Counted from the stretch's first letter, positions 1 through 8,826 are shown. The stretch is DNA of 41,320 nt from Pseudoalteromonas peptidolytica (GCF_012641745.1 NZ_WEHZ01000040.1:1-41320), one strand, 5' to 3'. Made by a program: numbers and translations. The notes: generated from the letters alone by a model not told the origin.

Positions 1-130
1 CATGCCTGTTCCTTACTGGGTCACTTTCTTTTTTGGTCGAAAGATCTGATCTTGGAACAGGCATATAGTTCCCTAGTTTTTAAATTCTTATCCCGAGCTG
101 GGGTTAATTAAGAAAATTGGTATTATTATC
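1..130. repeat. Left-edge intergenic segment with a MITE-like terminus
   Basis: No gene is seen here. Bases 1-12 and 53-64 form a 12-bp inverted repeat (CATGCCTGTTCC / GGAACAGGCATA) with a loop of about 40 bases. Bases 110-127 read TTAATTAAGAAAATTGGT, closely matching the outer end of the repeats at 30957-31165 and 32587-32746 (TTAATTAAG, two variable bases, AATTG). I infer that this is the right end of a related element running off the window, or a relic of one. Only the terminus is recognisable. Confidence 0.5.
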
Positions 131-145
131 AAATACTCAGGCTAA

Positions 146-1195
146 CTACTGCTGCTCTACAATAACCCAAGGTTGAGAAAACCAATGGTAACGCCCCGGC
201 TCTTGAATAGACGGTGCTGTACAGTTGTATCTTGATCTCCCCTTAGGTAATTCAGCAGGAGTTTGGATCCGAACACTATCTTTTGACTCCCAAACAAGCG
301 TGGCTTGACCAACACCTGAAACGTAACAGGCAAACTGAGTATTGTGAAAGTCCTTAGTTTTGAAATGTAGAGTGATTTGTGGTTTTGTATTACTAGTAAC
401 ACTATCTGCGTAGTGCATATTTTGTAATTGAAACGCTTTGGTGTCTAATTTCGTTTTGAGGGTCTCAAGGTTGCTGTATATGCCTGAGGCAGGGAACCGA
501 GGGAGGCGCGTAAAATCAGATGTGAGCCCCACCGCACCAGAATGTTGACCAATACCAATTAGCCCTAACTCGCTTACAAGTTCTTGCAATTTAAGATTAA
601 ATTCGCCGTAAGGGTAAGCTAAGTAGGGGTAATCATGACCGATTTCTTCTTTAATACGCTGTTGTGACCAAGTGATATCTTGCTTGACTCGTGCTCGCCA
701 TTCGGCAATGGATTCATCATCAAGCTTTTGATGAAGGTAATCATGCTTGGCACTATGATTCGCTATCGTTGCCCCTCGTTTGGCCAATTTACGCAGTTCA
801 TACCAAGTCATTACATAACTTTTTTGTTCATCGATAAGTTGAGGATTGACAAAAATAGTGTACGGAAAACCAAACTGCTCTAAAAGTGGGGCTGCGGCAG
901 TGATATTGTTTTCATAGCCATCATCAAAAGTGATGGCTATGGTTTTTGCCGGTAGTGTCTGTTCGGATTGCAGTGCATTCAATAGCTTCGGCAGTGGCAT
1001 CACGTTATAGCCATTGTTTTTAATATAACTCAAGTGTGACTTGAAAGTTTCTTCACTGACACTGGTTACCGCAGGAAGTTTTTCACTGACGTGATGATAC
1101 TGTAAGATGACAGCACCCCAACTATGTGCCGAGAACAGGGCTAAACCAAGAATAATATGTTGTATCAATTTATTAAGTGTTATAAAGCGCAACAT
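146..1195 (-). CDS. Polysaccharide deacetylase family protein (NodB domain), exported
   Basis: This is a 349-residue protein. Residues 1-28 form a Sec signal peptide (hydrophobic core IILGLALFSA, likely cleaved after SWGA). A NodB homology domain follows at about 30-235. Motif 1 is TFDDG, with the catalytic and metal-binding Asp91/Asp92. Motif 2 is HSAKH (His147, His151), and motif 3 is YPYGEFN. The last ~100 residues form a separate beta-rich region that I do not recognise. Family members remove N- or O-acetyl groups from cell-surface or environmental polysaccharides with a divalent metal. The substrate cannot be told from sequence, and a periplasmic or secreted location is inferred. The start ATG lies 39 bases inside the divergent MATE gene. 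Shorter TTG starts would remove part of the signal peptide, so the overlap is probably real. Confidence 0.88.
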   Translation of the reverse strand: MLRFITLNKLIQHIILGLALFSAHSWGAVILQYHHVSEKLPAVTSVSEETFKSHLSYIKNNGYNVMPLPKLLNALQSEQTLPAKTIAITFDDGYENNITAAAPLLEQFGFPYTIFVNPQLIDEQKSYVMTWYELRKLAKRGATIANHSAKHDYLHQKLDDESIAEWRARVKQDITWSQQRIKEEIGHDYPYLAYPYGEFNLKLQELVSELGLIGIGQHSGAVGLTSDFTRLPRFPASGIYSNLETLKTKLDTKAFQLQNMHYADSVTSNTKPQITLHFKTKDFHNTQFACYVSGVGQATLVWESKDSVRIQTPAELPKGRSRYNCTAPSIQEPGRYHWFSQPWVIVEQQ

Positions 1196-2491
1196 CTGAG
1201 CCTCTTACTGCTTGCAGGTCCGATGATATTATCAAATATTACGGTGCCACTGTTAGGATTAGTCGATACAGCGGTAATTGGTCATCTAGATAGTGCTCAT
1301 TTTTTGGCAGGGATTGCGCTTGGGTCTAGCTCTATCTCAGTACTATTTTGGTTGGCTAGCTTTTTGAGAATGAGCACAACGGGCGTAATTGCGCAGTCAA
1401 GCGGCGAGCAGGATAACGAAAAGCTCGTGGGTTCACTTTACACTAGTGTGCTAATAGCAATCTGTTTTGCGTTGAGTCTAATTTTATTATCACCATTTTT
1501 ACTGCAAGTAATCGCATCACTGTCAAATGCGTCTAATGAGGTATTTACACAAGCAAAGCTGTACTTTCAAATTCGTGTATTTAGTGCGCCTGCTGCCATG
1601 TTAAACCTAGTGCTACTTGGTTTTATGCTAGGCATGCACTATGGACGCGGGCCATTTTATCTGGTGCTTTTCACTAATGTCGTGAATATTGTTCTGGATG
1701 TGTTATTTGTTATCGGTTTTGAGTGGGGGGTCGCGGGGGCTGCGTGGGCATCTTTGATTGCGGACTACGCAGCACTGGGGTTATCAATATTACTGACCAT
1801 CAATGTTGCTAATAAACATGGGCTTGAGCTAAAGTTCAGCTTTGTAGAACGGGCACACTGGCTGAGTTTGCTGACATTGAATAGGGATATTTTTGTTCGT
1901 TCATTGATCTTACAGTTGTGCTTTAGCTTTATGACCTTTTATGGTGCTCGATTGGGAGAAGTTACACTTGCGGCAAATGCTGTATTGCTCAATTTTCTGA
2001 TGTTAGTTAGTTTTGCAATGGATGGAATTGCCTATGCCTCAGAGGCTAAAGTGGGTACGGCTAAAGGCCGAGCGGATCCTGTTCAATTGCAGTTATGGGT
2101 TAAAATAAGCCTGTTTTGGGGAGCGTTATTCGCATTACTTTACAGTATGGTCTTCTATTTTTTTGGTGACTGGATTATTGGCTCTCTTACTACTATACCA
2201 GAGGTTATAGCGGCTGCGAGTATTTACTTACCTTGGCTGGTGGCTTTACCTTTAGTGGCAATGAGTTGCTTTTTATTTGATGGAATATTTGTAGGGCTGA
2301 CTCGGGCAAAGGAAATGCGAAACAGCATGTTGATCTCAGCACTTTTTGGCTTCTTTTTACCTTTTTGGCTTACACATTCACTTGGAAACCATGCGCTATG
2401 GCTGGCAATGAGTTGTTTTATGGGGTTGCGAGGGCTGACATTGGCATATAAATATTACCAGTTGTCTCGTCAGGGAGCATTATTAGCCTAG
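1157..2491 (+). CDS. MATE family efflux transporter, DinF-like
   Basis: This is a 444-residue integral membrane protein with about 12 hydrophobic segments. The N-terminal stretch around residues 20-45 (PMILSNITVPLLGLVDTAVI) is the hallmark of DinF-type MATE transporters, and the FLRMSTTG motif follows near residue 70. MATE proteins export cationic drugs, dyes or metabolites using a Na+ or H+ gradient; the substrate here is unknown. The length and N-terminus fit the DinF family, so the ATG at 1157 is kept although it overlaps the divergent deacetylase by 39 bases. No strong ribosome site precedes it. Its stop overlaps the stop region of the convergent small membrane gene by 4 bases. Confidence 0.88.
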   Translation: MLYQFIKCYKAQHLSLLLLAGPMILSNITVPLLGLVDTAVIGHLDSAHFLAGIALGSSSISVLFWLASFLRMSTTGVIAQSSGEQDNEKLVGSLYTSVLIAICFALSLILLSPFLLQVIASLSNASNEVFTQAKLYFQIRVFSAPAAMLNLVLLGFMLGMHYGRGPFYLVLFTNVVNIVLDVLFVIGFEWGVAGAAWASLIADYAALGLSILLTINVANKHGLELKFSFVERAHWLSLLTLNRDIFVRSLILQLCFSFMTFYGARLGEVTLAANAVLLNFLMLVSFAMDGIAYASEAKVGTAKGRADPVQLQLWVKISLFWGALFALLYSMVFYFFGDWIIGSLTTIPEVIAAASIYLPWLVALPLVAMSCFLFDGIFVGLTRAKEMRNSMLISALFGFFLPFWLTHSLGNHALWLAMSCFMGLRGLTLAYKYYQLSRQGALLA

Positions 2492-2766
2492 GCAAAGGGG
2501 TCTTGGTTTCTCAGTGCTTGACGGCGTTTTTCTCGTGCTTCTATGACCTGTGAAAACCGATTGGCGAAAATACCGATGTAACCATAAAAGGCACTACACA
2601 GACCAATTGGCAATATGAATAAGCCAGCTATCTGAAAACGGTGGTCTTGATAGTATCCAAGCGCAATCAGAATTGCGGCAAGAATAACATCGCATAAACC
2701 AAAGAGAAAAAACTTGAGACTTCGCTTAGGGTTAGACCCTAAGCGATAAATGAGAGCTTTGCTCAT
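2488..2766 (-). CDS. Small two-helix membrane protein, function unknown
   Basis: This 92-residue protein has two hydrophobic segments at about 19-38 and 45-68 and a basic, charged tail rich in Arg and Lys (EAREKRRQALR). I do not recognise its family. Its ATG overlaps the stop codon of nfuA by one base (TAATG), so the two are almost certainly co-transcribed and translationally coupled. That arrangement and the good start make it a real gene. A topology with both ends in the cytoplasm is inferred from the positive-inside rule. There is no evidence for a role in Fe-S assembly beyond proximity. Confidence 0.7.
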   Translation of the reverse strand: MSKALIYRLGSNPKRSLKFFLFGLCDVILAAILIALGYYQDHRFQIAGLFILPIGLCSAFYGYIGIFANRFSQVIEAREKRRQALRNQDPFA

Positions 2767-3341
2767 TAATAGTAAGAGTGCTCGCCGCGCGCATGCTCCG
2801 TGATGTCACGCACACCATTAATTTCGTCAAACTTTGCAACCATCTCTTTTTCGATGCCTTCTTTTAACGTGACATCAATCATTGAGCAACCATTACAGCC
2901 GCCGCCAAACTGAAGTACAGCAATACCATCTTCAGTAATTTCGACTAGACTAACTTGGCCACCATGGTTTGCTAATTGTGGATTCACCTCAGTGACCAAC
3001 ATATGCTCCACACGTTCAGCAAGGCTTGCGTCTTCGCGTAGTCGTTTTGCTTTTGCATTTGGTGCTTTGAGAGTTAGCTGGCTACCCATTTTATCGGTAA
3101 CGAAGTCGATGTCGGCTTCGTCTAGAAATGGTGCACTTTCTTCATCAACAATAGCTTCAAATCCATTGAATGGTAGACGGATATCGCTGGCTTCAACAGC
3201 GTCTGCTGGGCAATATGACACGCCACACTCAGCCTGAGACGTGCCTGGATTAACCACGAAAACTCGAATGTTGGTGCCTTCAGCTTGATCAGCTAATAGC
3301 TTTGCGAAATGGCTTTGTGCAGAATCTGAAATACGGATCAT
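2766..3341 (-). CDS. nfuA: Fe-S cluster carrier / biogenesis protein NfuA
   Basis: NfuA receives a [4Fe-4S] cluster and delivers it to apo-proteins, especially under oxidative stress or iron starvation. The protein has 191 residues, the same length as E. coli NfuA. A degenerate A-type (IscA-like) domain occupies about 1-100. The Nfu domain follows at about 110-191 with the cluster-binding motif GGGCNGCS (Cys149 and Cys152, the same positions as in E. coli). As in E. coli it sits close to comF/gntX and bioH, here separated from them by an M14 peptidase. It is the first gene of a two-gene unit with the small membrane protein downstream. Confidence 0.97.
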   Translation of the reverse strand: MIRISDSAQSHFAKLLADQAEGTNIRVFVVNPGTSQAECGVSYCPADAVEASDIRLPFNGFEAIVDEESAPFLDEADIDFVTDKMGSQLTLKAPNAKAKRLREDASLAERVEHMLVTEVNPQLANHGGQVSLVEITEDGIAVLQFGGGCNGCSMIDVTLKEGIEKEMVAKFDEINGVRDITEHARGEHSYY

Positions 3342-3486
3342 AATTCGCTCTATACTTGACTAAATTACTCGGTTAATACGTATCATACTCTCCTCATCGT
3401 ATTGTCGCTAGTGTTCAGCGTAAAAATTTGGCAATCGACAGAGTGCTTGTTAGCTTGAAAAGTACACAGAACTAAAGGAAACCATC

Positions 3487-6012
3487 ATGCGCTTAATAAG
3501 CTGTTTTATCTTGTTGCTGAGCTTCAGCTTGCAGGCAAAACCGGTTGCATATTATTTTGGTAACGAAGTGGAGTTTGACTCAAGTATTACTACCCCAAAA
3601 CAGGCATTTGGTTATGAGGTGGGCCAGTGGCATTTACGCCATGATCAAATTGTCCACTACCTTCAGACACTCGCTAAAGAGAGTCCAAGGCTCAGCATTG
3701 AAACGATAGGCTACAGCCATCAAAAGCGACCACTATTATTATTAAAGGTAAGTTCGCCGAAAAACCAGCAGAACCTAGCCCGCATTCAACAAAATCACTT
3801 GGCCTCAATCGGTGATGACTCAAACCGCAGTGATAAACCTGTGGTGATGTGGATGGGATACAGTGTGCATGGCAATGAGTCGTCTGGCAGCAATGCGGCT
3901 GTTTTACTTGCTTATTATTTGGCCGCGGCGCAGGGGAAGTGGGTATCTCAACTATTGGATAATGCTATTATACTGCTAGACCCTGCTTTGAACCCTGATG
4001 GGCTTGCCCGTTTTGCAACGTGGGTTAACAGTAATAAAAGTAACTCTCCATCGACCGATCCTGCACATCGTGAACATTCGGAGGCTTGGCCTTCAAGTCG
4101 CACTAATCATTATTGGTTTGACTTAAACCGTGATTGGCTGCTGTTACAGCATCCGGAATCACGTGCGAGGATCAACGCTTTTCATAATTGGAAGCCCAAT
4201 ATATTAACGGACTTTCATGAAATGGGCCCCAACAGCACCTATTTTTTTCAACCTGGGATCCCATCTAGAACGCATCCTATTACACCTGCGGAGAATACCC
4301 AGTTAACGAACTTGATTGGTAAATTTCATGCCAAAGCTTTAGATGCACAAGGTAAGCTATATTTCACTCAAGAAAGTTTTGATGACTTTTACTATGGTAA
4401 AGGATCAACTTATCCAGATGTGAATGGCGCAGTGGGAATTTTATTTGAACAGGCGAGCAGTCGAGGACACGCTCAAGAAACCCTATATGGTGTGCTCAGC
4501 TTTGCTGAAACGATTAAAAACCAAGTGACTACTAGTTTATCGACTTTTCAAGCAGGCATAACACATAGACGTACTTTACTGGAATATCAGCAACAATTTT
4601 ACCAACAAGCAAAGGTGCTTGCGAGTAAAGATGATACTAAAGGGTATGTGGTTGCGCGTGGTCAAGATAGCTATCGCTTTGAAGCATTCATTCACTTATT
4701 AAAGCAGCACCAGATTGAGATAAAGTATTTATCAAAAGAAAAAGAAATTGACGACCAAGTATACCAACAAGGTGATTTATATATTCCACTGGAGCAGCCG
4801 CAATATCGATTGATCAAAGCATTGTTTAGCACGCAAACGCATTTCAATGACAACACATTTTATGATGTCTCTGGCTGGACAATGCCTTATGCTTACGATC
4901 TTGATTTTGTTGCATTGAAAAGTGAGTGGGGGCTGAAGTTAAGTGATAACACGAATACTGAAAAACAAAAGCTTACACCAGTAGAAGATAGCTATGCGTA
5001 TGCGATTAGTTGGCATCATTATTTGGCTCCACAGCTAGCTAATCGTTTGTTGCAAGGTGGGGTAAAAGTAGCAGCTGCTATGTCACCATTTTCGGCATCG
5101 ACCACTTCTGGTAAACAACACTTTCAGCCTGGTACTTTGGTGATTGCTCGCGGAATTCAACAACATGATGATTGGTATGAGCAATTAAAAACGATCACAA
5201 GTGAATTAGGACTGCCGGTATATAGTGTCACCACAGGGTTGACTGAAAGCGGTATAGATTTAGGTTCAAGACAAATGCTGCAACTGCAAAAGCCAGAAGT
5301 ACTTATTTTTGCAGGTGCAGGTATTAGTCAATATGAAGTAGGTGAGCTTTGGTATCACCTAGATAGGCACCTGATGCTGGCTCCTTCTATCGTAGAAAAG
5401 CAGATGATAGATAAGCTTGAACTTACACGCTATAGCCATATTTTGTTAGCGGATGGCAAGTACAATGATTTAAGTGATAAAGTAAAAGCCAAAATACATA
5501 GTTGGGTAGCAAAAGGAGGAGTGGTTTGGGGCCACAAGCGTGGTGCACAATGGCTTATAGAACAGCAGCTCCTTGATGCAGAGATGACTTCTAGCAAAGA
5601 AATGCGCAGACAATTTGATACTAAAAATCTGACTTTTGCAGACAAAGACCGATTGTCCGCGAGACAGCGTATTGCCGGTGCTATTTTTGATACTCGACTT
5701 GACCTTAGCCACCCACTCTCTTTTGGTTTTGAGAATAAAGAGTTGCCAGTGTTTAAGAATAGTACTTGGGTTATGTATCGCAAAGATAAACCTTTTATTG
5801 AGTCGCTAGCCTATACTAGTGCTCCGCTATTGTCGGGCTACGCCGATACTACTAATGTTGAACAAATAGCAAGCTCTTCTGCTCTTATTGCATCAAAAGC
5901 TGGTCGTGGAGTTGTGGTTGGTATGGCTGATAACCCTGTCTTCCGCGGTTTTTGGTATGGTTCAAGCAGGCTATTAAACAATGCGCTGTTCTTCGCTCAA
6001 GGCGTGCGATAG
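3487..6012 (+). CDS. M14 family zinc carboxypeptidase, exported
   Basis: This 841-residue protein begins with a short Sec signal peptide (residues 1-17, hydrophobic core CFILLLSFSL). The peptidase domain is at about 45-345. The zinc ligands are readable: His128 and Glu131 in HGNESSG, and His244 in DFHEMG. Glu321 in FEQASSRG is at the right spacing to be the catalytic base. The remaining ~500 residues form a large C-terminal region that includes a segment near 640-720 resembling a glutamine-amidotransferase-like fold (inference). Such proteins are periplasmic or secreted zinc exopeptidases in marine bacteria that feed on protein. A good AAAGGA ribosome site precedes the ATG. It is transcribed alone and is divergent from nfuA. 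Confidence 0.9.
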   Translation: MRLISCFILLLSFSLQAKPVAYYFGNEVEFDSSITTPKQAFGYEVGQWHLRHDQIVHYLQTLAKESPRLSIETIGYSHQKRPLLLLKVSSPKNQQNLARIQQNHLASIGDDSNRSDKPVVMWMGYSVHGNESSGSNAAVLLAYYLAAAQGKWVSQLLDNAIILLDPALNPDGLARFATWVNSNKSNSPSTDPAHREHSEAWPSSRTNHYWFDLNRDWLLLQHPESRARINAFHNWKPNILTDFHEMGPNSTYFFQPGIPSRTHPITPAENTQLTNLIGKFHAKALDAQGKLYFTQESFDDFYYGKGSTYPDVNGAVGILFEQASSRGHAQETLYGVLSFAETIKNQVTTSLSTFQAGITHRRTLLEYQQQFYQQAKVLASKDDTKGYVVARGQDSYRFEAFIHLLKQHQIEIKYLSKEKEIDDQVYQQGDLYIPLEQPQYRLIKALFSTQTHFNDNTFYDVSGWTMPYAYDLDFVALKSEWGLKLSDNTNTEKQKLTPVEDSYAYAISWHHYLAPQLANRLLQGGVKVAAAMSPFSASTTSGKQHFQPGTLVIARGIQQHDDWYEQLKTITSELGLPVYSVTTGLTESGIDLGSRQMLQLQKPEVLIFAGAGISQYEVGELWYHLDRHLMLAPSIVEKQMIDKLELTRYSHILLADGKYNDLSDKVKAKIHSWVAKGGVVWGHKRGAQWLIEQQLLDAEMTSSKEMRRQFDTKNLTFADKDRLSARQRIAGAIFDTRLDLSHPLSFGFENKELPVFKNSTWVMYRKDKPFIESLAYTSAPLLSGYADTTNVEQIASSSALIASKAGRGVVVGMADNPVFRGFWYGSSRLLNNALFFAQGVR

Positions 6013-6062
6013 TCTGAGGCAATAAACATGAAATAAAGCGAAAATAATAAACCCATTACCAG

Positions 6063-6758
6063 CTAACCTTCAAACGGTGTGAGGCTAATACTCATCGCCC
6101 ACACCGACTTGGCCCCTTGCTGTTTGCAGGCTTTAGCTGCCGCATCCATTGTTGCTCCTGTTGTGATCACATCCTCTAGCAACAGAATGTTTTTTCCCTC
6201 AACAGGGGTTACGGTTGAAAACGCACCACGTAAATTTACTTTACGGCGAGCTTTACTAAGAGTGGATTGCGCCTGAGTTTTTTTGTTTCTTATTAAAACT
6301 GTTGGTTGTAATGGTAACCCCTGCCATATTTGCTCCACCTGATTGTAGCCTCTTTGAATGAAGCGAAAGCGGTGTAAAGGTAAGCAACACGCTACATCTA
6401 CGCAGAGGGGGGATGCTTTTTGAAATCGCTGCCAGAGTGTATGCGCCAAGATACTTAGCGCACACTGGTGTACTTTATTGTGGTGAAACTTAATCCCTTG
6501 AAGCCAGTGTGAAATGGGTGGCCGATACCAGCTTACCGCACTTAATCCATCACAGTGATCAAGGCTTACCAAGCGTTTGATATTAGGATAACTTAAGAGA
6601 TTTATCTCCTTATCATCAAAATCTAAGCATGTTGGTAAACAATATTTGCACACAGGATCCGGTGCGCGTTGTCCGCAACTGGTACAAATTTGTGTGATTG
6701 CGCTTGTAAAACACCTGTTGAGTTGGAGCATTGCTTTCCATCCTAGGTTAGCTATCAT
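6063..6758 (-). CDS. ComF/GntX family phosphoribosyltransferase-like protein
   Basis: This protein has 231 residues from the ATG at 6758; a second ATG at 6731 would give 222. The open frame continues upstream to 6845, but that would run into bioH and adds a poorly conserved, non-ComF extension, so I reject it. The N-terminus carries paired cysteines (CTSCG, then CKYC) of a small zinc-ribbon. The C-terminal half is a phosphoribosyltransferase-type fold with the PRPP-loop motif LLLEDVITTGAT. In naturally competent bacteria ComF takes part in DNA uptake; in E. coli the homologue GntX is next to bioH and nfuA, as here. Its start is 30 bases from that of divergent bioH, so they share a control region. 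Confidence 0.9.
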   Translation of the reverse strand: MIANLGWKAMLQLNRCFTSAITQICTSCGQRAPDPVCKYCLPTCLDFDDKEINLLSYPNIKRLVSLDHCDGLSAVSWYRPPISHWLQGIKFHHNKVHQCALSILAHTLWQRFQKASPLCVDVACCLPLHRFRFIQRGYNQVEQIWQGLPLQPTVLIRNKKTQAQSTLSKARRKVNLRGAFSTVTPVEGKNILLLEDVITTGATMDAAAKACKQQGAKSVWAMSISLTPFEG

Positions 6759-6788
6759 GGCTTCAAGTGTGGTTGAGAGAAGAAACAA

Positions 6789-7526
6789 ATGCAAAATGAA
6801 GTCGTATTTCTTCACGGCTGGGGAATGAATAAGGCTGTGTGGCAATTATGTGAAGCCACATTACAAAGTGAAGTACCCTATACACTCAAAGCAATAAATC
6901 TTCCTGGATTTGGAGGTTCAAGTAGTGCCGCAGGTGGTTATATACTTGAAAAAAATGCAGAGCTAATCGCCGAGCAGTTGTCCTGTCAGAGTGTTGTTGT
7001 TGGTTGGTCGTTAGGTGGGCTATTTGCACTTTACTTGGCGAAACATTTTCCAGAAAAAGTGAGTAAAGTAATATTGGTCGCTTCCACTCCACTTTTTGCT
7101 GAAAAGTTTAATTGGCCGGGCATTGCTCCTAAAGTGTTAAATAACTTTGCGACACAACTGACAACGAATACAGGTAAAACCATTGAGCGCTTTTTGGCTA
7201 TTCAAGCGATGGGAAGTGAACATGCTAGAGATGATATTAAACAGCTTAGAACCTTACTTGGGCAGCTTCCCCAAGCGGAGGATAAAGCGCTTTCTGGCGG
7301 ACTTACGATATTAGAAACAGTGGATCTACGAGATATGTTTGTAGAAATTGAACAACCAATATCGGGTATTTTTGGCCGTTTAGATTCACTTGTACCGCAT
7401 GCTGCGATAGATCAAATGCACCAATTGAACCCTAAATTTGAGAGTCATGTTCTGCCAAAAGCGTCTCATGCACCATTTATTTCGCACAAAGATACGTTTA
7501 TATCATTACTAAAATCAATTATTTAA
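6789..7526 (+). CDS. bioH: Pimeloyl-[acyl-carrier protein] methyl ester esterase BioH
   Basis: BioH removes the methyl ester from pimeloyl-ACP methyl ester, releasing pimeloyl-ACP for biotin synthesis. The 245-residue protein is an alpha/beta hydrolase. The oxyanion region is FLHGWG near the start, the nucleophile Ser74 sits in GWSLGG, the acid is Asp199 in GRLDS, and the base is His227 in SHAPF. It is cytoplasmic with no signal peptide. It is alone on this strand, divergent from comF, in the same neighbourhood as in E. coli (bioH-gntX-nfuA). No other biotin gene is in the window. A perfect 10-bp terminator hairpin follows. Confidence 0.95.
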   Translation: MQNEVVFLHGWGMNKAVWQLCEATLQSEVPYTLKAINLPGFGGSSSAAGGYILEKNAELIAEQLSCQSVVVGWSLGGLFALYLAKHFPEKVSKVILVASTPLFAEKFNWPGIAPKVLNNFATQLTTNTGKTIERFLAIQAMGSEHARDDIKQLRTLLGQLPQAEDKALSGGLTILETVDLRDMFVEIEQPISGIFGRLDSLVPHAAIDQMHQLNPKFESHVLPKASHAPFISHKDTFISLLKSII

Positions 7527-7540
7527 ATAATTAAAATAAT

Positions 7541-7566
7541 AAAGCGGCAAAAAATTGCCGCTTTTC
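7541..7566 (+). terminator. Rho-independent terminator of bioH
   Basis: There is a perfect 10-bp stem (AAAGCGGCAA / TTGCCGCTTT) with an AAAA loop and a run of T, starting 15 bases after the bioH stop codon. Confidence 0.9.
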
Positions 7567-7633
7567 CTTTCCTTTGTTGATTTCTTGCGCAATAATTAGT
7601 CAGTAAGAAAAGGTCTATTTAATAGGTGTGCTT

Positions 7634-7942
7634 ATGCCAATAGGTGATGTGCTAAATAACGGGATTGATGGTTACAACCGTGCTGCTCAAGGCATCGCTC
7701 AGGCGAGTGCCGATATAAACAGAGCCGCAGCTGAAGAGCAAACGTCCACAGACCGTGCATTTGGGCGACAGTTACAAGGGGCGAGTACCGAAGAAGCGGT
7801 GACTGCGCCTGTTAGTGAGACCCCGAGTCTCACTGAGTCTGTTGTTGCCTTGAAAGTGGAAGAATTTAATGCGAAAGCCAATGTGCAAAGCATCCGCACA
7901 GCAGACGAAGCACTAGGTACGTTGATTGATATAAAAGTGTAA
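7634..7942 (+). CDS. Small protein resembling a flagellar rod/hook terminus
   Basis: This protein has 102 residues from the ATG at 7634, which has a GGTG-type ribosome site 5 bases upstream; a GTG at 7628 is also in frame. The N-terminus (IGDVLNNGIDGYNRAAQGI) and the C-terminus (AKANVQSIRTADEALGTLID) resemble the paired terminal helices of flagellar basal-body rod and hook proteins, whose last helix typically reads like NAQVIKTADEMLGTLLDL. The middle is short and Thr/Ser/Glu-rich. There is no Sec signal peptide, as expected for rod-class proteins, which leave through the flagellar export gate. No other flagellar gene is nearby. Its stop overlaps the next ATG (TAATG). Function is unknown and the resemblance is by eye only. 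Confidence 0.6.
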   Translation: MPIGDVLNNGIDGYNRAAQGIAQASADINRAAAEEQTSTDRAFGRQLQGASTEEAVTAPVSETPSLTESVVALKVEEFNAKANVQSIRTADEALGTLIDIKV

Positions 7943-8826
7943 TGAACATAGTAACGCCACCACCGGCGATGAACCTCAACACTGCCAACGTGTACACCGA
8001 ATCGGTCGTACGCGACAACCAGCTACGTGAAGCGATCCCCAAGGCAACCCCTACTAACCCTTCATTTGCAGATAACCGTAATCTCTCTGATTCAGAAAAA
8101 GGCAGAGCGTCGGAGCCTGATGAAACCAAACTTTATGGCTCTGATGGAAAAACCGAGCAAGGTAAGAAAGTAGAAGGTAAAGGAGAGGAGCAGCAAGAGG
8201 AAGGCCAGGAAAAAGGTAAAAGTGAGCAAGAACAGCAGCAAGCTGAGCAGGAAGAACAAATTGTTCAAGAGTTAAAGGCTCGAGATAGAGAGGTTCGATT
8301 ACACGAGCAAGCTCATGCTAGGGTTGGGGGGCAGTATGCTGGCTCTCCAAGTTACGAATATCAGCGTGGCCCTGATGGTAATAATTACGCCATTGGTGGT
8401 CAGGTTATGATAGACGTCGCGCCGATCGAAGGAGATCCACAAGCGACGATCGAGAAAATGCAAACGGTGAGGGCCGCAGCATTGGCTCCTGCCGAGCCGT
8501 CTGGCGCTGATAGGGCTATTGCTGCAGATGCAACGCAAAAGTTGTCGGCGGCGCAAGCAGATCTTGCTAAGGCTGCTATTAGTGGTGAAGAACAAAACGA
8601 CAGTCAGCGCGTGCAAAACATTCAAACAAGGCGTTTGAGTGGGGAACAGGCGAAAGCGGAATCTGAAGAAGAGCAAGCAAAGCTCAAACAAGATGCTGAC
8701 CCTTATGCTGTAGCGATGCCGATAGAAGCTGATCCTGAAATACAAGCCAGGTCGCTTCGGATCTCAGATTTTTACCAACATGTTGCAATGCCAAACCAGC
8801 CAGCTTCGCTGTCTGTACAGATTTAA
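7942..8826 (+). CDS. SprA-related putative zinc metalloprotease (HEXXH)
   Basis: This 294-residue protein has a disordered N-terminal third. Residues 68-110 are almost only Glu, Gln, Lys and Gly. The conserved core begins with HEQAHA at 121-126, a canonical HEXXH zinc-protease signature. It continues through a GGQYAGSPSYEY segment and a hydrophobic VMIDVAPI strand to about 210. This matches my recollection of the SprA-related family (often named putative metalloprotease CJM1_0395 family). Proteolysis has not, to my knowledge, been established for the family. There is no signal peptide. Its start codon overlaps the stop of the rod-like gene, so the two are translationally coupled. A bidirectional terminator follows. 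Confidence 0.75.
   Translation: MNIVTPPPAMNLNTANVYTESVVRDNQLREAIPKATPTNPSFADNRNLSDSEKGRASEPDETKLYGSDGKTEQGKKVEGKGEEQQEEGQEKGKSEQEQQQAEQEEQIVQELKARDREVRLHEQAHARVGGQYAGSPSYEYQRGPDGNNYAIGGQVMIDVAPIEGDPQATIEKMQTVRAAALAPAEPSGADRAIAADATQKLSAAQADLAKAAISGEEQNDSQRVQNIQTRRLSGEQAKAESEEEQAKLKQDADPYAVAMPIEADPEIQARSLRISDFYQHVAMPNQPASLSVQI

Noticed and set aside
5430..5783. Minus-strand open frame inside the M14 peptidase gene
   Set aside because: It is a shadow of the coding strand, with no family resemblance or ribosome site.
6759..6845. Longer ComF reading frame starting at 6845
   Set aside because: The added 29 residues overlap the bioH start on the other strand and do not look like any ComF N-terminus; the cysteine motif begins right after the later ATGs.
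8299..8745. 148-codon minus-strand open frame opposite the SprA-related gene
   Set aside because: The plus-strand gene has the HEXXH motif and coupling to its neighbour; the antisense product is Arg/Ser/Leu-rich in the way shadow frames typically are.
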